Part shown: positions 51,014-63,718 of the stretch, piece after piece
Layout of the letters: the number at the start of each line of letters is the position of its first letter
Position numbering within the stretch: the stretch's first letter is position 1
DNA from: Puffinus mauretanicus
Lineage: Eukaryota > Chordata > Aves > Procellariiformes > Procellariidae
DNA length: 64,000 nucleotides
Direction of reading: 5' to 3'
NCBI GenBank assembly: GCA_023333565.1
Contig: JAJKFH010000927.1
Location: forward strand, 2,096,219-2,160,218
The notes under the pieces: generated by a model
The model's database searches: none
Told to the model about the DNA's origin: nothing
What the model saw: the letters and a program-made list of their open reading frames with translations, nothing else
Translations under genes and position numbers: made by a program

Positions 51014-51148
51014 GTTGTTGGCTGCCACTGCTGCAATTACAGTAAAGAGTGAAGGTTTAGTAATCTTTCCATCAAATGCTCCACCAACACGTTTCACATG
51101 GCACATAATTTTATTGGACTGGAGGTTTAAAGCTGAAGCCACTAAATC
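51014..51148 (-). pseudogene. AOX exon VGGAFDGK, donor lost
   Basis: Reads DLVASALNLQSNKIMCHVKR then VGGAFDGK, where the family has GGAFGGK at the Mo-cofactor/substrate site. It ends AAVAAN before AACTAG: the next exon needs phase 2, so the donor was GT and is now CT, exposing an in-frame TAG. Confidence 0.78.
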
Positions 51149-52316
51149 CTGCAAAAGTGAACATCCAGGATTTTACTGAGATGTACCTACGTAAGTACAT
51201 TAAAAAATACCTATTTTCCATGGCTAACCATATATTAAAAGCTAACAGGTTTAAGAATCCTGGGCAGAAAACTAGAGTTGCTATAGAAACAACAACAAAA
51301 AGATTTCAAACAAGTAAAAATGCTAATGAAAACACAATCTAGTCTGAAAAAATAGTGGAAATGTAAAAATAGCTCCATAAACTAGTCTGATTACCTGATG
51401 CCAGATATCATAATCTCTATATAGAACTGCAAGGTTCACCTGTGGCTGGAGATAAAGCATCCACTAAAATATCAAGCCGAATGGAACAGAGTGATTGTTT
51501 ACAGCACACTAGACAGTGTAGCTAAAATACTGACAAGCCATTGCATTCTGAAAATATCTCCTCTGACAGTGCTTCCAGAGATGCAAGTAGAGGTTTAACT
51601 TGCCGGTCTGACAGGGAAAGCTTAAAAAATGCAAGCCAGTGCTGAACTGCAAAAGCTAATCCTAAACATGTGGAAATTAACATATATTCTTTGAAACTGT
51701 TGTTTTCTACAGGCCTACAATCCAGTTCGGACTTTAGCTAGGACTGGTAACCTTTTTTTCACATAATTTCGTATGATTTGTATGCTGTTATTATTTACAT
51801 ATTCATTTATCATTATTTACACATGATTATGACCCCATCATTATCAATGTAACTACTCATATGAGCGACTTGTCTGAATACTCTTTCTAAAGCTGAAGAC
51901 ACACATTGCTGCAAAAAAGTGATTGTCCAGGATTGTACTGAGGATTCTCACTGATTTTAGGAGGATTTGGCTAATATATCTAAAACAGAATTAGTCTTTT
52001 CTCAACAAGAAGATTACAGCCATATTATCTATCCAAGATACCCTTTGTTCGTCCCATAGTAATACTGCTCATTTGTGTCTGCACTGCATTGGATAATACA
52101 AATAGTACAAGACCTACTGTTACATTCAGCTTCATCGTTAGTAGTCAGGCTTCTTATTTTCATAAAAGGATTCAAATCAAGTAATCTGAATTGGGAACAC
52201 CATTAGGGAGTTTCAAGAGAAGCACAGAAGACTGAAAGTAACTCCTGCCCCATGTAGCTCAGCTTTAAGGTTATTTAGGAAGGTAAGAAACAGGTATCAT
52301 TAATACTTTGTTTTAC

Positions 52317-52441
52317 CTGTACATCTGTTGCATGCTGAGTTGACACATACCCGTCCATTTCTTTATCCTCCACTCTTGGAATAACAAGCACACTATTTGT
52401 TTCCAGGTAAAGATGTTCCTGTCCTCCCATGTGCAATTCAC
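52317..52441 (-). pseudogene. AOX exon HMGGQEHLYLET (intact)
   Basis: Forty-two codons including GELHMGGQEHLYLETNSVLV and VEDKEMDGYVSTQHA, with acceptor gtaacag and donor gtaaaa. Exact family length. Confidence 0.82.
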
Positions 52442-53084
52442 CTGTTACATATATAATTATAGCAAAATCTAAGCTGGGTTTCAAATGAACTGCAAGGACA
52501 TTTATATTTGCCTATATATGTATGTATATATGGCAGGGAAAAAGAGTTTTGTCACAGAAGAAAAACAGTTTCATTTATTTTTTATTTCTTGGTATCTCAG
52601 GTTTACACCTTCTGGGACCTGTGTTTATTGAGAAGAATTATTCAACCACTTAATCCTTGTATAGGTTTTTTTTTTCTCCCAGGATAAGATTAGTATCAAT
52701 TTAATATCTCATGCTTTTTCTTCTTTAGGAGGTTACATCTCTTCTGGTATAACAGGATTATAATGTCTTCTTCTGAATCATTCTGTGAGGGAAAATACAG
52801 CTTTCCTCTTCCTTTCTTGTCCTTTTGCCATTCGTATGCCCTTCTCCTATTACACTTTTCCTACACGTTTCTACCCAACACTTTACTTTTGTACCATTTC
52901 CCTTATAGAGAGGGAAATCTGTCAGCACAGCACAGCATAAAAGCTAAGTCTATAAATTCTCTGTGTAACCTTAACTTGGGTCTGGCAATATTTCCCTAGC
53001 AGTTATTCCTGAAATTCATATTCATGCAGAAGAAGTAGGAATCCGAACTGAAGCCACTAGAGGGTGACATGACATTTGATGGGG

Positions 53085-53520
53085 AACAGTTGGAAAAAGA
53101 CCAAAGAAGAGCAGAAAAAAATCATCAGAGGTCATGAACCTACACGGAGAGACAGAATTAAGGGGGCTCAGCCCAAAAAAGTAAAGGAAGACATGAATCT
53201 TGAAATCCATGGAAGGCTGCTGCAAAGAGGAAGAGAATAGTCTGCGCTACGTGCTCACAGTAGAGAGAACAAGAAGCACAGTAGTACTTAAATCGCAGCA
53301 AATTGTTGACAATGAGGATAATCCTTCTAATGACAGGAATGGTGAAGCACTGGAAAAAATTGCCTGGGGAGACTGCAGAGTCTTCATGCTTGGAGGTCTC
53401 CAAGAACAACTTAGATAAATCTGATCATTCTTTCAAACATGATACAGATAGAATTGATGTTGGAAAAAGGAAAAGAGACTGATGGTCTGCTACATTCCCT
53501 CTTGTGATCAAGCAGGTGTC
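53085..53520 (+). mobile_element. Old CR1 LINE 3' fragment (+)
   Basis: Degenerate match to CR1 3' UTR: a GGTGAAGCACTGGAAAAAATT-type phrase followed by GCCTGGGGAGACTGCAGAGTC and GGAGGTCTCCAAGAAC. Boundaries are approximate. Confidence 0.6.
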
Positions 53521-53759
53521 AATTCATGTGTAGTTAGTATTCAATGAAGAGAAAAACTCAGCTTCAGAAATTTGGGGAGTGGTAACAGTAGAAGGTAGGT
53601 GTGATAATATATGTCATGAGAGGACAATCAGAAAAGCACACATGAGTTGTCTAAGCATTTATAAGGTGTTCACTAACAAATTTCAGAGCTGCATTCAAGT
53701 GTTAGAAACACAGAATTAGGGGAAGTATTAAAATTGGCCAAGCCAATGTTAAGAGAAGC

Positions 53760-54660
53760 ATATCTTGATATCATATACCTTAATTTTAAGAAGTCTTTTT
53801 AACTGTCCTACAGACTACTCTCATAAGCAAGTTGACAATCCAGATAAACTCAGGAATACAGCTGGTTGAAAACTGACAGGATTGGCTGTCAAGCTGCAAA
53901 GAGGATGCATGTAGAACCATAGAAGAGTATCTTCTGAATCTAATGTTACCCCATGGTTGCTTTAATAACTAATGAGTAAACTACAAATAATATCAAACTG
54001 GAAAGTGCTTCAAGCCCTTTAAAGGACACGTTCATATTTGAAAGTGATTTTTCTATATTGGAGAAATGGCCTGAAATCAATGGCATGAAGTTCATGCCAG
54101 TATGAGTAAGTGCCAGTACTTTAGATGGCGCTATTGAAAAAGATCTAAGCAGGGAATACAGAGGAGCATAACTTGACTGTATATACGCAGTTGATAACAC
54201 CACAACAATCCTAATCTCATTCTGTGATACTAATGTTATATAGAATTCCTGGGAGACTTCACTTGGCATTGGTGAAACCTAATCTGAAATATTACCATAG
54301 TGAAGCTGGATGTAGTGAAATTAGAGGTAATGGAGAAGTGAGCAGTGGCAATGATAAAGGTTAGCAGACATGACTTATGGGGAAAAGATGAGAGGACTCT
54401 GTTTAGAGGGTAAACCTTTAAAGTTTGCAGAAAGGGAGATTTAGATTAGGTATTAGAAAAAAAAGCATTCTACTTATAAGGACTGTTAAACTCTAGAACT
54501 AACTACAATAGGAGCTTGTGGAATATTCTTCATTGATACTTCTTAAACACGGGTCTGATACTCATGCACAGAATATACTCTGGGACTACTGGATCATTTA
54601 CTATTTGAAGACAGTGAATTTGGTGACTGTAGGAGTGGTATTCCAAATCAGTTTACTCTG
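53760..54660 (+). mobile_element. Old CR1 LINE fragment (+), RT end plus 3' region
   Basis: A decayed RT motif A region (CTTAATTTTAAGAAGTC) near 53780 and a typical GGAGATTTAGATTAGGTATT phrase near 54440 followed by a degraded 3' UTR. The copy is highly diverged and without open frames. Confidence 0.5.
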
Positions 54661-54771
54661 ATCCTCTTGTTTCTGGAATTAGACAAGAAAGGTGGTGGTG
54701 ATTAATTGGAATGTATTAGAAACTGTGAAACCTAAGCATGACATAAATGGTATAGAATAAGGGGTGGATAC

Positions 54772-55303
54772 TGTCCTGGTTTCGGCTGGGATAGAGTTAA
54801 ATTTCTTCCAAGTGCTGTGTTTTGGATTAGTATGAGAAGAATGTTGATAACACACTGATGTTTTCAGTTGTTGCTAAGTACCCTGCTAGTCAAGGACATT
54901 CAGCTTAAAAAAAAAAAAAAAAACCCAACAAGCATTGGGAGGGAGCACAGCCAGGACACCTAGCCCAGCTAGGCCAACGGGGTATTCCATACCATGTGAT
55001 GTCATGCTCAGTATATGAATGGTAGGCGTGTTCCAGGAAGTAGCGATTGCTACTTGGTTATCAGTCAGCGCGGGTGTTGAGCAATTGCATTGTGTATCAC
55101 TCATTTTGTATATTCTATCATTATCATTATTATTTTCCCTTTTCTATTCTATTTCCCAGTTCTATTAAACTGTCTTTATCTCAACCCACAAGTTTTTCTC
55201 ACTCTTACCCTTCCGATTCTCTCCCCGTCCCACTGGAGGGGGCGGGGGAGAGTGAGCAAGCGGCTGCGTGGTGTTTGGCTGCCTGCCAGGTTAAACCACG
55301 ACA
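54772..55303 (+). mobile_element. Solo LTR of the same family as 47108-48036, plus orientation
   Basis: 532 bp from TGTCCTGGTTTCGGCTGGGA to TTAAACCACGACA. These ends are the reverse complements of those of the LTR at 47108-48036. It has a CRE-like TGATGTCA followed by TATATGAA, ATTAAA at 55164-55169 and an A17 run near 54907. No clear target duplication; no internal retroviral genes adjacent. Different enough from the other copy to be another subfamily. Confidence 0.83.
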
Positions 55304-55656
55304 TAGCCTTAAGCCAAGCAGTCAACTTAAAATGGGACAAGTTAAGTTAGCTAACACCCATAAACAAAGCCTTCTTTAGCTGTAATGTTTGTTCTAGGAT
55401 TAGGGCACTTCATTTTAGTTAGCTGAGTTCTCAGACAAGGAAATGGTAGAGTTTAGTGAACATGAGCTAGCAGGTGTTAGCTAAGCTTCATTTAAATGTG
55501 CCAATTTCATCTCCATTCCCAGTGAAGGGGAAAAAATTAACAACAGAGTACGTTTTTTGAGAAGAGGATAGAAATTTAAATTCAGCCACCAGTGGAAATA
55601 GATTCTGAACTAGCATAATTTCCCTCTCTTGCCTGATGAACTGATGTATGAACTAC

Positions 55657-55751
55657 CTTCTATGATTTCACAAGCAGACGAATCCTTTCTCAATATCTTC
55701 TTTTTCTATTTTCCTTTCCTCAGTAATGGATGAATTATGTTCTATTGCATC
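55657..55751 (-). pseudogene. AOX exon with 2-nt deletion
   Basis: Reads DAIEHNSSITEERKIEKEDI then EKGF, and the frame breaks; SACEIIE continues two bases out. 95 nt against 97 expected. Confidence 0.82.
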
Positions 55752-56437
55752 CTGCAGCAAAAAAAAAAACCCAAACAACATGTTAATTGTAATTCAGAAA
55801 GTCAGATGATTTTTATATAGTACAATCTTTCATCATCCATATGATGCTTTTTCAGATGGACAGATGGTTGTAGCTAAGTATTAGAAAGAACAGGATAGTC
55901 GTTCTCCTTCCACCGTCAAAGAGAGTTTCTACTAAATGTCTGTTAATGGCATTCAGAGCTGTTGAAAATATTTCAGAATCAGATTGCTTGCTACTGAAAA
56001 CCTGCCAGACTTGAAAATTTTCAGAACATGGATGCAGGATGTGTGATTCCAGAACTTCTGCAAACATAAGCTCTCAAATTTAATTCTATACTGACCTACT
56101 CCTGCTGGGAGTTTGGCTCCTGGAGGCATGGAGTTGCTCACTTAAAACTTTCTGAATATTCTTTAGCAATTTTGTCCTAGATCTACAAAGACCAGTCTCC
56201 AACTACTGGATGAATAGGTACCTAATAAGATTTTTTTTGTGTTTCTAAAAATAAAACTTTGGAGGCCATTTATAAACTTTTAACACTTCATCTTCAGAAC
56301 CAATAAAGTCATATCTCATGCCAAAAAAAAAAAAAAAGAAAAATCCAAAGCCTGGGAGAGCTTTGCACAAGGAGGTAAATAGTGAGTGAGGTGACTTAAG
56401 AGCTCTATCAGACAAGGAAGAGGAGACAGATTGTTAC

Positions 56438-56555
56438 CTTGATGGTCAGAATTGGCTCCATATCTTCGTACACTATCTTCACCTTTTCAGACCCACACTT
56501 TTCCTGAGTCAGTGACTGCAACCACAGCACAGATTATCTGACCAACACAAATCAC
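56438..56555 (-). pseudogene. AOX exon with 2-nt deletion
   Basis: Reads VICVGQIICAVVA, then needs a 2-nt shift to continue SLTQEKCGSEKVKIVYEDME. 118 nt against 120. Confidence 0.82.
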
Positions 56556-57478
56556 CTGCAACACATGAATGTATTACCCAAGGAAAAAACACAGGAATGG
56601 TTAAGTTCCTGTACAGAGATTGTTTTGTGGAAATAGATTCTGCTCAAATGCCACTTTTATATTCTGTTTCTCTAAGAATACTATCTCAGTGCAGACTTAT
56701 CTTCATTAGATGAGAAGTCTATTAGCATCTTTCATCTGCTGCAACATTTCTGGCATTAGAAATGCTGCTGACATCAGTAGTCATGAACATTTCCCCTGTG
56801 TCCAACCTGAGGTGGCCAGATACTGTGCCAAGTGAAATCCCATCTGGCACAGACTGCTTTCCTTGTCTGTACTTAGAAAGGAAGGAAACTCAGACAAGAA
56901 GGAATAGAGAGGTAAGAGCAACACATTAGGAATTATTCTTGGCCCGTTGCAAATACCACACAACAGAGTCATTTGCGACAGATACAGCCTGAGGCCTGGG
57001 ACATTCTGTATGGTCACGCTGGCTGGAGGGATCCTATAAGTTTCTTAGCTCTGTTGATGCTCAACAAAAAGAATCAGTGTTGTCTCCCATTGCCATATTC
57101 TAGTGTATAATCTGGCAATTAATTTCATATTGGTTCCAACTGGGCGATTCTTATTTTATTTGTCTCATGTTTGAAAATCTCAAATGCCATGGCTATTTCA
57201 TCCTTTCTCAGAATCCATGACAATCACTCATTTATCAGCCCTTAAGGAATCGTGGCAGATTCATTTAAATCCCAAGTTATTTAAGGGAGCTTTTCCTTTC
57301 TCTCTCACTGGGGAATGGTAATTCTGTTCAGCCCAGCCTGCCTGGCACTGCATTAATAGCTCTTGCACTTATTTTCATTTCATTGCAGTAAGATGATACT
57401 TGCAACCTCACTTTCCTTCTTTGTAAATAACTGAAACAAAAGGTCCAGACACTCCTCCTGAAGCAAGAAATACCTTAT

Positions 57479-57583
57479 CTCCTCATATGCTTGCTCATCC
57501 TTGCCATTTTCCCCTGGAACATCTCTTGCTGTCACTACATCAACCACTCCTGGCACCTGAAGGGCTTCTGATGCGTCAATTGT
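57479..57583 (-). pseudogene. AOX exon TIDASEALQVPGVVD, donor GT changed to AT
   Basis: Thirty-five clean codons ending DEQAYEE; the following bases are ATAAGG where GTAAGG is expected. The next exon is in matching phase 0. Confidence 0.8.
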
Positions 57584-58038
57584 CTGGAAAGTAGAGCACG
57601 CACATAAATAAGTACAGTACATGGTACAAATATTTCTAGTACAAGTAATTCAGTGAACTTCAGGACAGAAACATAATCCACTTGGTATTCTCACCACAGA
57701 TCTCTACATAGAGAAGAAAGTGGAAAAGTGTTGATGAGCATATTGAGGAAAAAAAAAGGGAAGGCATGAGCATCTGTGTGTGCATGGCATAGAACAGCTC
57801 TTTAAATTCTAGTTCCAGTACATGCAAAATCTAAGAATATATTTTCTTTCTACATTTTTTGTACTAAAAGTGGTGAATGCATTAGTGTGGACTCTTCTGT
57901 CCATATATGACACTATTTAAAGCACACAGTAAAGAAATTCTTACCTCATTTGTAATGCATACCTCATAACATGGCCAAATCAGACAATAAGAGTAGAAAA
58001 TACTTGTTTACGTGCATATAGTTTTTTCTTATTCACAC

Positions 58039-58226
58039 AATCTTTGCATGGGCTTTAATACTGGTGACCACAGCCAGTGAAAGTTCTCCATCCACTGGAC
58101 GAATGTCATCAGTGTAAACTGCTTCACCAGTGACATGCATACCAGTGACATAGCAGGCTGGTGCATGATGGGATGGCCCACAGGATCTTGTGGAGACTGT
58201 CCTGGGTCAACATCCATGAGGAACAT
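58039..58226 (-). pseudogene. AOX exon DPVGHPIMH with +8 frameshift
   Basis: Starts DPGQSPQDPVGHPIMH; the spacing to VTGEAVYTDD is 26 nt against 18 in the family. An 11-bp direct repeat ACCAGTGACAT (58126-58136 and 58141-58151) sits at the break. It ends SIKAHAKI before gtgtga. The acceptor is uncertain. Confidence 0.8.
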
Positions 58227-59757
58227 GTTATCCTCAAGCCAGAACAGTAATTATAGAAAGCTTTGCTTAAAAACACTTTCTGAGATATTTTGTGATCATA
58301 AAATCCATGTGGAAACTATCTAGATTTTACAACGATATTTGTGGAACACATTATAAATGGCTAATTCCATTTTTAGAATTTGTGCTATATTGGCACCAAG
58401 GTGCCCTGACAGAGGTCTGAGAAATATACTACATTAGATACCATTCACATCTCTAGTAAATGGCAGTCTTCTCCAGAGAAATTGCACTAAACAAATAGGA
58501 AAAAATAAAAATCAAGAAAGAGAGAGGTAAAAGGGACAATATGACACAGTGGAACCATAGCAGACAAATGAGAGCTAAAGTCTTCTGGATCTTATAGCTA
58601 GCTGGTCTGCTGGGTCCATACTGCTTCTGATAGTATCCTTGTGCAAGCTACACTTTTACAGATTCAGCATCACCACTTCTTCAAACAATCATATTTCACA
58701 TTGTTTACTTCAGAGAAAACATATCTGAAATCAGGAATATATTCAGGGGTCACTCTTAATTCCTTCTTGCCCATCTTCCTAAAGAGATAGGTAAATTAAT
58801 ATTCTGGTCAGTGTTGACTAGACTAAAAAATGGTTTCATCCAGGTTTTTGCTAATTAAATTCCCATCAACAATCCTCTCTATTACTTCAAAGGCAGCCTG
58901 GAATTGAAAGCTTTTCAAACATACTTAATGAAAATACAGCTTTGGTGCTCTCTGTTGTTGAATTGCTGATAATTCACATTAACTTGAAACAGACTGTTAT
59001 CAGGGACAGTGAAAATCTTCCAATATTTATGTTTTGGTTGGGCTTTTTCCAAGTAAAGAGTTCTCTGTAAAACATATCTTCTCAGTCTCTTAAAGAAGAA
59101 CAAAACAAATTCTTGGCTGATGCTGAAATTTTTCATGGACAAGTGATAAGAAGCAGCAAAAGTTTGATCTTAAAAGTTTTTCAATTTTGCAACAAAACAA
59201 AAATATGCGTGAAAATTCTTGATGAAATTTGAATATTTTTTAAATTGAAATCTTCTACTGAACAAACTTTTTCACATGCCAGCGACCTCTCCCTTTTACA
59301 CTGTAGCTTTGCAAATAAATCTTTAAGGCTTGAACAATCACAGGCATGCTGCAGTAGGTTATTCCATTTATAATGGAATGCCCACTGGACAGTTTAACTA
59401 AATTCTGCTGGGTTCTTGCATAGCTGAAAGCTGTGCCTCTGTTTCAGCTGTGTCAGGACAACCTGATGCTGCACAACACCTTGAGGGCAAGGAGTGTATC
59501 TGCACTCTGAGAGATCAGGAAATTTATAAAACAATAAAAGATTTCCCACAGGGTCAACTGTTTCAGCAGCTTTACATTACAATTAGTGGAGGCTTAGTAA
59601 TTAAAAGTTAGAAGGGCAAAACTTTTCCCCTCACATATTTTGAAGTAAAGCCTAGCACCTTTACCCTTTCGTCTCACATCCCCAAATCTTTAAAAAAGCA
59701 GAGTTTTCCTGCAGCCTGTATGCTGGTGTAGGTATGTAATTCTTGTCCAGTCCTTAC

Positions 59758-59920
59758 CATCTGATGTAAATCATGTAACATTTCCAGGTAAAATCTGAAA
59801 AGGAAGCTGACAAGCAGAGTTCTTCTATATTCTACTTTTCCACCCAGAGCTGATAGAGGGAGAAAAATTTCCTCCAACACCAGCCTGCAAGCTTTGTTCA
59901 GCATCTGATCATTCCATTGC
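59758..59920 (-). pseudogene. AOX exon (FAD domain end), intact
   Basis: Reads QWNDQMLNKACRLVLEEIF through GGKVEYRRTLLVSFLFRFYL to HQM with good splice sites. The following family exon (between here and 58226) was not found. Confidence 0.82.
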
Positions 59921-60176
59921 CTGGTAGAAAAATAGACTAACATGAACACACACTTCTTTATAAATAACAGGCAGCTAAAGCTATTGTGAAGTATGTGGGA
60001 AGTAATAAGTGAATCAGCGTAAGTTATATCAAGAAATAACCTGTTCTTGGGGAGGACAGGTCAAATGCAGATTGTGAGAGGCTGATGATGGGATCTCCAC
60101 TGGCAGAATCAACCAGACCCCATGCATCACACCATGATTCCTGCATTTGGCTTAAATACATTAAGATATCCAGTAC

Positions 60177-60361
60177 CTTCCTATGAGCTTCTCACAGGAC
60201 TTTCTTGCATTCAGTGCGGTTGAGCCAATGTCTCCGTATAAAACACTCGGATCTACAATGGTGTCTGTGCCTGGACTGAAGAGGACTCGTATTCCAGAAT
60301 TCACTATGGACAAAGCATTTTTCTGACTTTCAGCCTGTCTGAAGGCTGAAATAAAGTCATC
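60177..60361 (-). pseudogene. AOX exon (FAD domain), intact
   Basis: Reads DDFISAFRQAESQKNALSIV through NSGIRVLFSPGTD to SCEKLIG; 61 codons plus 2 nt, which joins in phase to the next exon. Confidence 0.82.
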
Positions 60362-62543
60362 CTAATGAGAAAAAAAGCAAGGAAAAATTCCATCAATGGC
60401 AGAAATTGATTGAAAGAAAACAAATCTATTATTCCTTGTATTTTAGGTGTTATCATTGTCCAAAGAAAGCAATATTTTTAAAGAACATTTTCTAGAATTA
60501 CTGTTTCAGTTAAACTTTTTATTTTTCTTGAAGTACTAAGCTAATCATAGACAGACATACTAAGAGCGGATATTATTTGAGGTTATCTACATGTAAGAAA
60601 ACATGCCAAATTTTAAATTTTATCAGCGGTTTAATGACTTCAGAGTGCTGGACAAGCAATCCCGTTACAAACCACTTCATGCATGGCTGGTATGTTTTTT
60701 AAATTGAATTCAAGCTTAGAAAATAGTGGTTTCTTCTCCAGGACACAGAGGTCCCACTGTGCTAAGGAACCTGATTTTGTGAAGATTTTACACTCAGAGA
60801 TTCTACATTTTATGCTACAGTAATGGCATTTACAGATGGAGGTGCTAGAAACAGCTGGGCTTTCTATTGTCAGAAAGATTTTGTTCTTTCAAATCCACAT
60901 ATAGTAAAAGAAAACATGGTAGCAATTTTGGTCATGATCAGGCACAGATAAGTCCTTTGAAGGAAGTGTATAAAGTGCCCTTTCTGTAGCCCCAGAAAGA
61001 AACTTCAGATTCAGACAGCCGCAGAACTTTTAAAGTAGGGGTTAGCAGGTTAGATCTGTCACTATGAATATGTGATACTCTCATGACAAATGTAAAGCTC
61101 AGGATTTTATGTTGAACAGTGAGTCTTGTCAGAGATGGAAAATCCTCTCAACAGGATTTACGTTGCTTCACATCAAGCTATCCAAAACCAAAAGCCAGCA
61201 GCTGACAGGAACAAGAGGGAGAACTAACAGCCAGGTTACCATCTACACTTTCTGTTGACAAGTCTTCCAAAAGAAGTGTGCATGTGCCTTTTTGTTGTGT
61301 CAGCAGAGTTAATCAAAAAGGCGATTCAGCATGAAAGTGAGTAGCAGAAGCAGCCTCCCCCAAAAATGGTGTTAATTTCTTGTGGTGAGGCTGCTTAATC
61401 TCACGTTATTCATGTGACAGCTGACAGATAATTTTCCTGCCTTCAAAGTGACCTTTTGAGTTTGCCAGCAGTGCTATTGTCTTTTGTTCATTTTGTTGTC
61501 TCCACCTCTGTTGTTCTTAGGTGCAACTGTCTCTCTCTGAAAGGCAAGACTCTGAAATACTCTCTGTGATAGCTTTAGTTCTGTGGCACAACTTGTCATG
61601 GGACAAAGCAGGTTGGGATTTCTTTTTTCTTTTACTTTGTGGAGAGAACTAACCCATTCCTCCTTAATTTTCTCTTCCAAGCTGTTTGTCTCTCAAATCA
61701 CCACTAAGGCTCAAAGTTTCTGGGCAGCAGAAGCACTGTTGCTGCTGCCAACACAGGTTATGCTTTTGCAGGCTTTGAGCTCATGGGAATCTTGTTGTTT
61801 TTCATGGGAAACCTGCCATGGCTGGCCAGCCTCTCATGGACAGAAGCACTCCTCCAGCATGAGCCACATATGTTTAGAATGCTGTATTGCAGTGGGCAGC
61901 TACTCTGGGGACTGACCCTCTGATGTCAAGCTTGGCAGAGACTCCTGTGGTCACTCCCTCATTGACTTCAGTCACAACATACTAGCTTGTAGTTGGGTCT
62001 TCCTCTACTTGCCCCATACTTTTCCTCACATCCACTAGAAGGATATTTAAGAACACAGTAACAATGACATCATTTCCTCTGCCCCTAACCCCCTAAAGCC
62101 TCATGCTGCCACCTTTGGTCACAGTAGTTAGGACCTTATTTTGTGAGTAGTTGCAAGGACAGCTCAAGACTGTTCAGTGTAAATCACTAGTTAGTTAGTG
62201 AGAAGAGGCCAGAAATGAGCTTTATTGCTGAAGACTGTGTGACAATATGGCATTTTTCCTGGAATATTCAGGCAGCCCAAATTTCTGTGTCTGGAAGGGG
62301 CACAAGTGCACATTTAAGAGTGGGGGAAAAAACAGTAAGAGGCCCAAAGAAGTAGAAGATGATGGCCAGCTGGAAGAAGTGGGAAAGGTGATGGAGGAAT
62401 GCCGGAGCCTTCTTAGCTACTTCCAAAGCAGTAGTAACCTGCATGTTTCAATGCCTTCTGAAGATAATGGAAATATTCCTAATAACTACACTGGAACCTA
62501 AATGAAACCTCTGAAATATCGGGGGTTATAGGGTAACCCCTAC

Positions 62544-62654
62544 CCTTCATAGGGTATGGGATGAGAACAGAAACAATGACCTCCTTGGGCTTTACGGCTG
62601 CATGCTCACAGCCAGCAAGAAACCGATCATTTAACAGAATCTGCTGTTTACCAT
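62544..62654 (-). pseudogene. AOX exon (FAD domain), possible extra base at donor
   Basis: Reads GKQQILLNDRFLAGCEH then KPKEVIVSVLIPYPMK. The donor context is AAGGGTAGG; one G more than the phase-0 junction that the next exon requires, so splicing at GT would shift the frame. Confidence 0.75.
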
Positions 62655-63718
62655 CTGTTGGAGAAAACTGTAGTCTGTTGAATGTGGAGCAAGAAGGAAA
62701 CATTTCTGCATTGCAGATTCAAATTTCATGGAATTTGTGCAAAAGAATATATTAAGGCCAATATGGCCTTAGTACAGTCAGCTCCATTCAGGATCTAGCC
62801 TTAGACTGCTAAATCCTTTGAGTGGAAAGGCCAATCTTTATGATACATTTTAAGTGCAATATATTTCCTTATATGAATGCTATAGTCCCCCATCACACAT
62901 AAAATACTGAGTATTTTATACTTTCTAGAAAATACATGTGTTACAAATGCTAATAATATTCTGAAAAACAGTGGTTTTGTTTTAAATATGGCTGTTTTGT
63001 TTCTGCTCAAAAGCTCTTAGACCATTAAATCATTAAAGCATAGTAAGCTTTTAAGAAGTTATCAAGCACTGCGATGAGATGGAGAATCAGCCCTGTACAT
63101 CTTTAGTTCAAAGACAGTAGAAATTGTTGCCAAGATTTTCCAAAGTACCCACAGATTCTATGTGCCACAGGTGGTACTTGCTTGGGTTTGATTACTGGAA
63201 GTGTTATTTAAACATGATGCACATGTATACACACACACACATGCTCAAAAGTACCAGTGACTTCAAGAGAAGTTTCTAGGTGCATGGCCCTAGAGAATGA
63301 ACAGAAGTTTTTCTTAAAATGAAAGAGACATAAGCAATAAAAGCAAACAGTGGTGGAGTTACAAGATAAAGCTAACCTGTCTGATAAATGGAGCAATACA
63401 GCCAAAGGCAGTGTAGAAAGGAGAACTTTCTACCTGTCAAGCCTGCCCACCTCATTTTCATGAGATTGCTAGATGTTGTTTCATTTTGCCTTATGAAAAG
63501 GAAAGACAGTGTTTTCTACTGGCAGACACTTTTTGCCAGTTAAAATGACAGGCAAATACAGGATAATGTTGTCCTCCATTCAGCAACATGTACCATTCTA
63601 ATTCACCTAGCAGATGCACAATAGTGTTTAATTTGAAAACTATTACCTATAGCTATATTATCTGTTGCAGTGTTCTGCCCATCCAGCAAAGATATTTGGC
63701 AGGGAGTCCAAAGCTTAC

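Noticed and set aside
47108..55303. One provirus bounded by the two LTRs
   Set aside because: The LTRs are in opposite orientation, differ in sequence, and AOX exons lie between them with no retroviral genes.
58228..59757. Search for the AOX exon between HQM and DPVGHP
   Set aside because: No stretch resembled the family exon; reported as missing rather than called.
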